Positions 24,608 through 34,805 of a DNA stretch of 64,000 nucleotides are shown in pieces (position 1 is the stretch's first letter; the number at the start of each line of letters is the position of its first letter). A model generated the notes under the pieces. That model saw nothing but the letters and a program-made list of their open reading frames with translations, did not search any database and was not told the origin of the DNA. The DNA comes from Arctopsyche grandis. Its lineage: Eukaryota; Arthropoda; Insecta; Trichoptera; Hydropsychidae. Where the stretch lies: the NCBI RefSeq assembly GCF_051622035.1, contig NC_135359.1, forward strand, positions 15,871,501 to 15,935,500. Reading direction: 5' to 3'. Made by a program: the position numbers and the translations under genes.

Positions 24608-26209
24608 CCAGCAGGATAAAACTAGTAGCGTACAAAATATCGAAATAAAAATTAAATTTAAAAATTGAAATTAAATATCAAAATTAAGCTAACGAGCGAT
24701 TTTTACTGCTGGTTAAAAAATTGGCCCAAAATCGTCGTTGGCTTAGTCCGTAAGCACCATAATGGTCCGTACGCACCAAACCAACGACGATTTTGGGCCA
24801 ACTTTTAAAACCAGTAGCGTACAAAATATCGAAATAAAAATTAAATAAAAAAATTGAAATTAAATATCAAAATTAAGCTAACGCGCAAGATTGAGCTAAA
24901 ATTTGATCATCGTTGATGTTTAAAATTACAACAATATATTGAATTACGACGGTACCGCATTTAAAACCAGAGAAATATTATAATTTCTCTGCGTACGAGC
25001 GAAAAAAAATATTGTTAAAGTCGTCACGAGATGTTACTGTATTTCCACTTGGATGATCGATAAAAAAAAACAATTCATAAAAAAACGCGGTATCGGATGT
25101 CGGTGATTTGTCAAAGGGTTTTTTTTCTTTCGTCGAAATAAAATTAATAATCACACATTATCCGATAAATTTTACCTCTGAAATGATTTAATTACTTGAT
25201 TTATTTAGACGAGAGAAACAATTGAAGAATAAAAAAATCCGTTTGATGTGACCGACAACACCCCGGGTTAGCAAAAATCGTTGGATTACCCATACTAATA
25301 CATGATATATTCTCAGTAACTGCGCATTACGGGGAAGTAAAAATAATAATTCTTTGATTTTTTTTTCGATCTTAGTGCGTATCTTCGTAAGTCAAAGCAT
25401 CTTCAACAAACAAAAGTCGAGAATTACCTGTATGTGATTGTTGATGATCTAATTTTAGGTCAATCTCGAAAATTTATTTAAATTGTGCATGTTCTGTTTT
25501 AACTTTCAATATTTTATTTTAATTTTAATATATTGATTATAATTTTATTTTGATATTTGAATTTAATTTTAATATAATAATAATAGTGTAACGTACGCCG
25601 CGGATTAAGCGAATAGAATCCCAGAGACTGTGTGACCGTTCAAAGATTATCTGTAACGGATATCTGTTAACGAATTAACTAAATGCATACCGTGCGACTG
25701 GTATAAGTGGGTTTTAAGGATTAGCGACAAGCTAAGTGCATGAAACAATGATTGCACTTCTCATACCGTGGGAATACATATCCGAATACGTGACTATACA
25801 GTAGGTAAACAGATTAGACGTCCTGAGAGACCGTGAGACCGGTGTAAGTGGTTTTAGGGATTAGCGACAAGCTAAGTGCATGAAAGCTAAACAATGATTG
25901 CATTTCTCATACCGTGGGAATACATATCCGAATACGTGACTATACTGTAGGTAAACAGATTAGACGTCCTGAGAGATCTACCCCTTATAAGGCGGTACGT
26001 AGGCGATATCATGTCATTCTGGACTTAGCAGTGACACTGCGTGTATCTCCTGAATCATCAATAAATGCTGTGAAACGACTGTTGGCCTTTTACTTGGATC
26101 CTCCACCCACCCCTACGCAACAATATTTTTAATTTTGATATTTAATTTCAATTTTTAAATTTAATTTTTATTTCGATATTTTGTACGCTACTGGTTTTTA
26201 AAGTTGGCC
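24608..26209. mobile_element. Composite inverted-repeat element carrying a solo LTR
   Basis: The block CCAGTAGCGTACAAAATATC plus the following 70 bp occurs directly at 24610 and 24813 and inverted at 26125-26199. The right-hand copy also includes AAGTTGGCC, matching 24797-24803. Between the two left copies is a 21-bp perfect palindrome (24721-24741 and 24781-24801, TTGGCCCAAAATCGTCGTTG and complement). A solo LTR occupies 25587-26122. No coding. Confidence 0.7.
25587..26122 (+). mobile_element. Solo LTR (copy A) with internal duplication
   Basis: Starts TGTAACGTACG and ends CACCCACCCCTACGCAACA, matching the ends of the solo LTRs at 53505-53873 and 59979-60346. It contains a roughly 170-bp direct duplication (units starting near 25700 and 25850, with TTAGCGACAAGCTAAGTGCA in both), which makes it longer than its relatives. 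Flanks ATAG/ATAT agree at three of four positions. Confidence 0.75.
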
Positions 26210-26406
26210 TGTGCGCCCTTTGAAAGAAATTTTTGTTTCAACATGTTTACCGTTTCCATTACTACGCAATTCGCGCATGCTACTACACTCAGAATATAAT
26301 CAGGGTCATCACATATTACTACAAAAATAAAAGTCCTTTTTGATAGTTAAATATACGTGTTTAAATACTAGCTGACGCCATTACACTTTTAATATAACAT
26401 TTCTCT

Positions 26407-26544
26407 GTATACAGGGTAGGCATGTCGGGACTTCGGGTAGATTTCGCTTAGTGTAAGTGCGAGCAGTGCGCACGCATAAGGTACACGTGTCGTTTATCTG
26501 TGTTGCAGTCAGTCTGGCGCTTTTCGATCGTTTGCACCGCATCG
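26407..26544 (-). repeat. 138-bp repeat, inverted partner of 13927-14064
   Basis: Reverse-orientation copy of the 13927 repeat with identical length. It ends less than 100 bp upstream of the GC-rich region that leads into the PABIR-type gene, so it forms the outer edge of that promoter. Confidence 0.85.
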
Positions 26545-26940
26545 ACATAGATAAAGTAAAAAGTTTTGTAAATGCGAGAATTGCGCAGTGCGTTGCACAG
26601 GCGATGAGGATCGGCGGCTAGAGGGGGTGGGGGTGGGGTTGGCAGCCGGCAAGAGGCCAACGGCGAGAGGCTGCCGGCGTGTTGCGAGACTCGCGTTTTC
26701 GGGTGTCAGGTGTGTTCGCTGTTCGTTGTTCGTTGTTCGGTGTTGGGTGTTCGATCGCACCCACGTTCGAGTGTTGACCTGCACGCGACTCGCGACTTGC
26801 GACTCGCGACAAGCGACGCGGCCACTGCGGGGCACCCTGGCACTGTGGACGCCGCGGGGAACGGACTCTGGGGAGCGAGAGGGAGAGGGAGAGGGAGAGC
26901 GGCAAAAGGAGCGGGAGTGGGAGCGGGAGCGGGAGAGCGA
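26545..26940 (+). promoter_or_regulatory. GC-rich promoter and 5' leader of the PABIR-type gene
   Basis: The sequence changes abruptly from AT-rich to GC/CpG-rich, with GTTCGTTGTTCGGTG-type repeats (26712-26755) and GGGAGAGGGAGAGGGAGAG purine repeats (26880-26940) just before the ATG at 26941. This suits a TATA-less promoter. The many overlapping open frames on both strands here reflect composition. Confidence 0.5.
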
Positions 26941-29900
26941 ATGGAGGTGGAGCCGTCGGTAGTGAGCGCCGCCGCCCCCGCCGCCGCCGCCGCCCCCCTG
27001 TCGTGCGCCCCGCCCTGCGCGCCCCCGGCCGCCGCCTCGCCCTCCCCTTCCCCCTCGCCCTCGGCCGCGCCCGCCCTCAAGAGGTGCAGCAGCGCTCCCC
27101 TCATCGCCAGGCCGGCTGCTCCACCCCCACCCGAACCGGCGCCTCCACCCAGGTCTGCAATCCACCCCTCTCTCCATCCCTCTATCCCTTCTTCGTTCTC
27201 GTTCTCGTTCTCGTTCTGATGATGCGTTCTGTTTCCGTTTCAGAGAGTCGTCTGCCTTCAACGTGTTTTCCGGCTGCGGTCAACGCACGAGGCGTTTCAG
27301 TGCCAGCTTCAGCGCCAACTTCAGCGCCAGTCCTCCCATGCACGCAGCTCATTCACCTGTAATGACCTTTTTCTCTCTTCCTTATCTAGGGTTACCGTCG
27401 ATATTTTCTCTAGCGCAGTGCTTCCCAATTACTTTCATGTCACGACTGCCTAAATTTAAAAAAAAAATTTATTCCGGCCCCTAAAATAATTTTTTTCTAG
27501 TTAAAAGGTTTGTTTGGTAGTAATTATTACAATTATAATACACATATTTATATTCAGTACAAAATTATAGGAACTTGCTTAAGACTGGCTGCGCACTAGG
27601 CAGCCAATCTAACATACGGTGGCTCATTGGAGCCCGCGCACTAGGCAGCCAAGAATTCCTGGCTGCGGCAGCCAATAGATCGCGTACGATTACACGGCAG
27701 CCAGCTGGCTGCACGCAGCCAGAGCCTGCAAGGTAGAATGTATGTGGCTGCCTTCAGTCTCCGCGCACTTGACGTAGCAGCCAGAAGTTTTACGCCGCGG
27801 ATAGCGAATAGAATCCCAGAGACTGTGTGACCTTTCAAGGATTATCTGTAACGGATTAAATTGTAAGGCAATATGGGATATGTCTTCAGAAGAATATAGT
27901 GATCGAGATGTGAAAAGACGAAGATGGTAGGAAATCACAAATACAAAGTGTGAGGAAAGCTTGGTTTTATTAATCTTACATATATATGTTTACCATCGAT
28001 GGCACCAATGCAGTTGGGAAAATTTGCATTTTTATTGAAACCATTTGCTATCTCAATCCATCTTTCTCCATTCAATTCTGGAAACGCTGTTTGTTTGAAT
28101 GGATGAATCCAAAATCTTCTCTTTGCTTTGCGTTTCTTACGAAACAAGAGGTAAAGAATTATTTCTTGTACGATTGACGGAAAGGTGACTACTGGCCGTC
28201 GACTCTGGCTGCCGAAACTGGCTGCTCAATATTTTGGCTGCAGCAGCCTGGCTGCCTAGTGCGCGGCCAGCCTAAGAGGGCTGTACACCCGAAACCTTAA
28301 TTTTGTTGCCGTTCCTTTCTTCGATATATATATTGAGTGAATGTATATATTGAATGAATGCGACAATATATATCAATATATATATTGAGTGAATGCGACG
28401 ATTTCGCTTCGACCAGATAATACGTATTTTAAGTCGACAAAATCGAGGTTTCGTATTCTCCTATTTTCTCCTCCAAAACTGGACCAATTTTAAAAAAAAT
28501 TTCATCATTGGTATGAGAAAGATATTTTCTGTGCAACTATGCGCGTATTTTTTTTTTTAATCGACCGTTAAATAAGCACGCTGGACTCTTTTCGTGGGTG
28601 TAAAAAAGAGGCGATTTTATAGATGTTTGGCGGCTCCTAGCTCCTATAAAAAATAACTAATCAAAAAAATAAAACGATAGATGCAACCCAATGGTAGATT
28701 TCCATAGCATATTAAAAAATAATTTCTCTAGTGCCATAATTGAGGAAGGGAGAAGTCTAATACGTTTGTATGGACAAGACGCTGGTGTCCAGCCCTCTTA
28801 AAAACATTTTTTTTAAATAAAAACTATACACACATGAAACAATTTAATGCGATAGATGAGGTCGCATGTTTTTACATAACAAATCGATATCAAAAATGCT
28901 AACTCGCAAAGCATCTTCTAAAGTCTCCGTGGAAAGGCATGACCTTTGCTTATTTTTTAATATAAATAATAACGAAAATGCTGTATCGCATAAGTACGTA
29001 GTCGCGAAAGGTATAAGAGTTACCAGGGCTTTTTTTCCAATAGCAGGATATTCTTGCTATCGCCTTAACCAAAATTCCCTAAATATGTAATGTGGAAAAA
29101 TATTCATAAATTAATATATGTACTTTCTATTGAATAATTTCGCGGCCCCCGCGAGAAATCCTACGGCCCCCTGGGGGGTCGCGACCCCCCAATTTGGGAA
29201 GCACTGCTCTAGCGCATATACAAATATGCACATAATATATAACAAATGGAACACTACACTTTATCTGCATAGATTGTGAATGATTTTTCGACATTTGCAA
29301 TGCCGTGAATCGCTCTTGTATACTATAACCAGGGCCGACCAACTCTACTACAAGGCACCAAGCCCGTGCATGAAAGTTGTATGAAAAAGATGGAATTAAA
29401 TGAATTTTACTTACAAGACTGTTATGGAAACCCACTCGCTTCTTCTTGCTAAAAATATTTTGCTTTTTATTTAACCGTTTGCCCGCGGCCGTCTTCTATG
29501 GAAGCTTTGGGCGACAAGTCTGTAGCGCGGCTGTCTTCCATAGAATTTCTGAACTTTGCACGGGATTTTGAGGCTTATATGCGCCTATTTCAACCGTTTT
29601 AAGGTTCAAAATTGGTTGAATATATTACTGAGAGTTGAATACCATTTATTCAATTTGCTTAAAATGAATATATACCAGTCAAAATTAGTTTTTTGTGGAA
29701 CTATACTGAAACCTCGTTTATGTGACGTCACGTCTTCATACAATTGAGATGATACGTCTCAATTGTATGAAGAATGATTATTTTACAATTAAGCCAAAAC
29801 TACGAGATATATTATGTATTTTATTGTTTAAAATAATACTTTATGTGTTAATTAACATATCTGGTTACTTGAGTAAATATTAAAATCTGTATTTAAGGTC

Positions 29901-32900
29901 GAAAACTCGATTGCCAAATTCGCGAAAAAGGTGCCGCATACAGGGCTTATTCGCTATATTTATTGCCGCGGGCAAAGGGTTAACACTGAGTGCTCGACCC
30001 ATTTCTGTTGAAAGCCCGCTACTAAAAATTTCGCCCATATGTCTTATTAGAATTATTTATAAATTCAATAGAAAGCAATTAAATTGTAGTTAATTCAAAC
30101 AAACCCTAGATGACTACTGCCGCGGACTTCGAGTTTTGTAAAGGTGTGCTTAGATTCTCTAATATATCTTGCAATAATATAAAATAAACGAGTCAATTAA
30201 TGAATGAATTTTTCCAAAATTTATACCATCTTCACTTTTGTTAAAATATAATGCTCTTAAAATTAATAAAAATCGATTGCGTGACATGTATTGGGAAAAT
30301 ATCGGTATATTAAATAAGTGATGCTTCTTCAATTAATCACCTAGTCGGTTCAATCTGATCGTTTCCATGTGCAACAAGAGACCAAGCAACAATCTAAAAT
30401 ACTCGGTAGTACATTGGGTAATTCATAAATTCATAAATTCCAATGTAAAAGAATCTTCATAAACGTAGACAACAATTGTATGGATTACACGACTCATGTT
30501 CAATGAATTTTTTTTACATCGGCGTTCATCAGACCCATGGACTTATTTGAAAAACGCCAAACGGCGTTCTTCAGCATTGGAAGGGCTAATAGCACTCTAA
30601 CAAAACATTGTATAGATTCTAGCAGAGATTGACTTCTCGAATAATTTTCTTTTTATATTGTACTAGTGGATTTACCCAGCTTCGTTTGGTATTTATAATA
30701 TAAACAGTCTCTTATATATTAGATTCGGATGCTTTAGGGCTCAAATTATTTTTTGCACCCAGGCACCGAGAAGACCGGCCCTTAATATAATATCAAACTC
30801 GCCTAACTTGTCGATATGAGTTTGAACAAATATATTTATCGTTGCTGCGTATCATTTAAAAATTTCAAATGTTTACTTTTGTATTGTATGTGCAAATGTT
30901 GCATTAAATAAATTTTCATCTAAATCAGCTATCACCAACCCTTCGGACCTTGTAAACTGCTAAACGCAAAAATTTGAATCCCACAGACCACCATTATGCT
31001 CTATTTTTCCATAATAGTTACATTCTATAATAGATAAAATATGGCACTTAGATTTGTTTTTGCACTCCCAAGTTATTTGCACAAAATTAGATATCATTGA
31101 TAATATGATGACCTTATAATGATAAAAAAAAATAGTAAATAAACACATATATTCATTATTGAAAATGCCAAACAGTAGAATTGGATTATAATTAATCATT
31201 TACTTAATAAGAAAATTGTGATTATATTCGTGCATACCTCTAGTTGGTGACCACCATTTTGAACTATCAATTTGGTTATAGATTTCTATTTATATCAAAA
31301 TCACTCATCGTAATATTTTATGTAACGAATCTATAAAGAAAAACTTTTGCATTTAATATTCAAAGATGAACCCAATAAAAGTTTGAAATTAAAAATAGTC
31401 CTGTAACAGATTTTCTTTACATATGTATGTATCTTCTTCCTCGTTCCCCTTAACGATTATAGTAATTTGTATCATCTGAAATCTGGTGAACGATCCGATT
31501 CCACACTTCTCGGTCCTATGCCAAGCTGTAAGCAGCGTTTATGGACGATCCCATCAATTCTTTAATTTGGTCTGACCATCTTATGGGAAACCATCCCCCC
31601 GCTCGCCTTCCTATATGACTACCAGCTTCTCTAGACTCCACATTCTTTCCAGTAATACGACCAAAATAGGAAACGATCTTTTTTTTTACATGTTGTAGAG
31701 TCTCTGAAACTATCAGCTCTGTGAGGATGGAAATAATTATGTATGTTATAGTCCACGGAATGTGCAGCATGGTGACCGGAACAATGCACTCTCAAGATAT
31801 CCAAACTTTCAAAGATGCTGAAGGAGAACTAACGCAATAGAATTCCACAAAAAAGCGTCAAATGGTTTGTATGTTATCCAAGGGGGATAACCTTTTTTTG
31901 TGGAATTCTATTTTGTATAAGTTCTTTTTGAGCGTATTTGAAAATTAGGTCTCCTCGAAACTGCGCCACTATTCAGTGCAATGTAGTGCATTTTTTCGGG
32001 AACCGTGCAGCATCCGCCCCCCCAACACCACATTTCGAAGGCATTTAATGTCTCCCTTTCTTTGGTTTTAAACGTCCATACAATGTAATGGGAATCAACA
32101 GACGGATTTTCGTTTTTCTCATTATACAACAGTTTTTCCATATATTCGTCAGACTGATCATAGCCGTTTTCGCTAATCCTATTCTTCTGCATATTTCTGA
32201 TTGGCATACTTTTGATATCAAAGCACCTAGTAAATAAAATTGTGGATTTTATGGAAGAATCTGTGAACGATGAGGATTTTTGTTTTGTTTTTCTTTATCT
32301 CTTGACCCAGGTGTTTACTCCCTATTTCTATTCTACGGAGTAGTTAAACCATTTCATCCTCATTGCTGTCTATTAATATTGTGTCGTCTGCGAATCGTAT
32401 ATTAATGATCTTTCTACCACCTATTGTTACGCTACCTTTCTATCCGTCTATCAAGTATTCCCATATATTATATTAAAAAGATTAAGAGGTTGTATGCACC
32501 CCTGTCAGATTCATAGTAGTGATGACCAAACAACAAAAATATTAATTTTTTTTTAATCTTATTTCAGAATTCCTCTGGCCCACGATTGACCCCGAGAGTT
32601 AGCCAACTTAGACAAGAGGAATGCGCTGATGTCACCAATGTTAGAGAAGTTGCCCACGAACGAGAAACACACAGTGCAATGCAAATGAGCCAATCTTGGG
32701 AGGATCTGACTCTCATGACTGTAGGCACAAACAACGTGGGTGGACCGATGTCTCCAACCCAAGTTGCAAGATTCTCACCTGGAGTTTCACCATCACCTAC
32801 TAGAAGAGCGTTCGCCACGAGGCGAAGTTTATCTCCGATCGCAATGAGGCCTTCTTGTCTGAGCCCTGTGGGTCGGCCCTCCGGCCTAGTCCCAGTTAAA

Positions 32901-33104
32901 CGTCGTTTCGACCTCGACGATGCACCGTCTGCCAAGCGGTGTTGTTGGTCACTAGACCGACTCACACCGTCTACACCAGGCACCCCCGATTCTCTGTCAG
33001 ACTCCCCATCAGGCTTCACGTTTAGGCCCGTTTCTCCCAGAGCGCCCTCTTTGTCATCACCTTTACCTTCCTCACAAAATCATACTTCACAAAGTCCCAG
33101 CTAA
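26941..33104 (+). CDS. PABIR/FAM122-type PP2A-B55 regulator
   Basis: Three coding exons: 26941-27152, 27244-27358, 32568-33104; 864 nt, 287 aa, borders AG/GT and in phase. Exon 1 encodes an Ala/Pro/Ser-rich leader then LKRCSSAPLIARP, matching the FAM122 signature RRSNSAPLI. Exon 2 encodes FNVFSGCGQRTRRFSAS. Exon 3 holds RVSQLRQEECADVTNVREV, then HERETHSAMQMSQSWEDL, the conserved helix region that in FAM122A binds the B55 subunit, then SPTRRAFATRRSLSPIAMRP and GLVPVKRRFDLD, ending Ser/Pro-rich. In vertebrates FAM122A/PABIR1 binds and inhibits PP2A-B55 and is controlled by Chk1 phosphorylation; the same role here is inference. No alternative family fits as well. The start at 26941 is the first ATG in this frame after the GC-rich leader; the leader is low complexity, so the exact start is less sure than the rest. 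Divergent with hippo, convergent with CycB3. Confidence 0.88.
27583..28272 (-). mobile_element. Internally deleted PIF/Harbinger element
   Basis: Left end GACTGGCTGCGCACTAGGCA and right end, other strand, GGCTGGCCGCGCACTAGGCA. TAA duplications at 27580-27582 and 28273-28275. The minus-strand frame 28147-27935 joins a HARBI1-like N-terminal block (RRFWIHPF) directly to the central block NANFPNCIGAIDGKHI, so the sequence between has been deleted. 27792-27858 matches the start of the solo LTR at 25587. Additional GCACTAGGCAGCC copies lie inside. Confidence 0.88.
28275..28798. mobile_element. MITE with TA flanks (Tc1/mariner-type or similar)
   Basis: Inverted ends AGAGGGCTGTACACC and, other strand, AGAGGGCTGGACACC, flanked by TA on both sides. 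It abuts the target duplication of the Harbinger element, so it inserted into that TAA. AT-rich interior with TATATATTGAGTGAATG repeats near 28330-28400. No coding recognised. Confidence 0.75.
29215..29470. other. PABIR intron 2 sequence, nothing recognised
   Basis: Contains CAGGGCCGACC at 29332, a hAT-like end, but no convincing partner with a duplication was found. No exon signal seen. Confidence 0.35.
29475..29979. mobile_element. piggyBac-type MITE (copy 2)
   Basis: TTAA duplications at 29471-29474 and 29980-29983. Ends CCGTTTGCCCGCGGC and, other strand, CCCTTTGCCCGCGGC. Shares the AGGGCTTATTCGCTATATTT subterminal block with copy 1 at 15045-15366. No transposase. Confidence 0.88.
29984..31440. 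other. AT-rich part of PABIR intron 2
   Basis: No exon or complete element recognised. A degenerate copy of the TTTACCCRGCTTCG motif lies at 30672. Short open frames here are chance. Confidence 0.4.
31441..32480 (-). pseudogene. RTE-type reverse transcriptase remnant in PABIR intron 2
   Basis: Minus-strand translation near 32400-32350 gives IRFADDTILIDSNEDEMV, containing the FADD catalytic motif of reverse transcriptase. Further on come ERETLNAFEMWCW near 32050, VVSYFGRITGKNVE near 31690 and RWSDQIKELMGSSINAAYSL near 31580, followed by a stop and DREVWNRIV. This is a different RTE lineage from the SGSKEEEIK-type copies. Stops and an inserted hairpin (31826-31924) show it is dead. Confidence 0.8.
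31826..31924. repeat. 99-bp hairpin insertion
   Basis: Left arm AGAACTAACGCAATAGAATT continues through CCACAAAAAA. The right arm is its complement with small gaps and ends ATAAGTTCT. It interrupts the RTE remnant. Too small to assign to a family; likely a tiny MITE. Confidence 0.6.
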
Positions 33105-34805
33105 TGTATTTTGAGATGTATCAATAGCTACAGAGCCAAAGTTTTTATTTTATTCTAATGTATGTATGTATATATTGTACCCATTTTATATATAACCATA
33201 TACAATATGTATATATTATATAAAGAAGCATATGAAATATGATAAATTAGAGGTATGTAATTTAATATTCTCAATGGTGGTATTATAAACCGTTAAAACA
33301 ATTAGTCATGATGATAGCCATAGGTAACTATTATTTAGTATTTAACAATATTGATAATGTTGAATGTAGAATAACGTATGAAAGCGAAATTTTTAAAATA
33401 ATTCTTGCCGTTTGACTTCTGTTCTTTGTGCAATTATGTAGTAATTTGGATTTTGTGTAAATTTTCCCATTTTTATTATAGTTCTCAGTTTTGAAGATTG
33501 GATTTTTTTTATATAATACAATGTCTTTTAGTAGAATCTCTTTGTATGACTATTATTTGGAATAAGGAAGAATGCTCGGATGAACACTGAAGTGATAAAT
33601 ACAACTCGCTATCGATAATAACTTCCAATGTATTGAGTCTGTGATGGTATTTGTTTTGCATAATACTAGAACACAATTGTAAAAATTTAATTGAGCGTTG
33701 TGTTCTCAGTCCTAGTAAATATGTAAATATTAAGTCATCAAATAACACTTGTATGACAAATACAATGAATCTGAAGTCTGATAAAAGTTTTTAATATTTT
33801 CTACTTTTGAGAGAAAAATTAAATATTGTTCAATTCTTTATACATATTTATTCTATAAAAATAACCTTTATATGAGAAAATCCTTTTCCTGAATCTTATG
33901 AAGAACTAAGTTGTTATCCAGATCTGATTTTTCAGTAGCATTGAACTAAATATTGAATTTGGCAAACATTCCTAGTTAAGGCTTAGTTTTCCACTATCAA
34001 CCAGCATCAGATACTTTGTTCGGAGTAGTTAAAAAAACAAATGAAAATGCAGTGTGAGTGGAACAGTGGGCCTTAGCGTTTTTCCCGTGCTCAATATTGC
34101 ATTTTTAAATGAATATTGAATACTTCACAACGTATTTGAATAGTTTAATGTCAAAATAATGACTGGCACCATAAAAAGTAGTATTAGTATCATCAATATA
34201 AAACTTGTGATTAAAATTGAAATAAATACACAATCAGATAATTTAAATTAATTATTAGGGATTATATCGTTGTAATAAAAAAACTACCATTTATAAATAA
34301 TAAATTATTTCATTAAAAAAACAAATAATGAAAAGGCATTTTAAAGTTATTGTTTTTTATTCATTGATAAAAAAATATATCATTGAGTTTGTCACCAAAC
34401 ATCTGGTTTTTAAATTGAGTGTCCTAAAAATTCACAAATATCTAGGTATTTTATCTTCAACTAAGAGTAAGCGTATATAAATAGATGGGAGCAAATCTAA
34501 ATTAACAAAATATTTACAAGTTTATAATCAATATCAAAACGTTCAATTTAAAACAAATCACTCGGAAAAAATTCACCATTAAACAACACAAGATTTCTTG
34601 GACATAATACAAGAAACATTTTAAAATTTGTTTACGTAAAATTAATAATTAAAATACAAAACATTAGAATAATACTAACAAGTAAAAGAAAAAAATCATT
34701 ATTAGGCTAATAAAACGCAAGTCTCAATAATAACATGGTCCATTCCACCGCACTAGTTCTCTATTTTGTACTTGAATTCGTCGTTATCGGTTTAAATTTA
34801 TAAAA
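33105..34805. other. Convergent 3' region between the PABIR gene and CycB3
   Basis: AT-rich, with no further gene. It should contain both 3' untranslated regions. A minus-strand AATAAA (plus-strand TTTATT at 34356-34361), 445 bp past the CycB3 stop, is a candidate poly(A) signal. Whether the transcripts overlap cannot be told. Confidence 0.45.

Larger units (their letters stand above)
27416..29206. mobile_element. hAT element in PABIR intron 2, host of further insertions
   Basis: Ends CAGTGCTTCCCAA and TTGGGAAGCACTG. Exact 8-bp duplication CTCTAGCG at 27408-27415 and 29207-29214. It contains a Harbinger element (27583-28272) and a TA-flanked MITE (28275-28798). No intact transposase. The right sub-terminal region has GGCCCCCGCGAG and GGGGGGTCGCGACCCCCC palindromic stretches. 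Confidence 0.9.

Noticed and set aside
26509-27261. 250-codon minus-strand frame and other overlapping frames at the PABIR start
   Set aside because: Composition-driven shadows of the GC-rich leader; low-complexity Arg/Gly/Ser runs with no domain, and they pass through a repeat.
29332-30780. hAT element starting CAGGGCCGACC
   Set aside because: A GGTCTTCTCGG/GGCCCTTA end near 30775 is only weakly similar and no 8-bp duplication matches.
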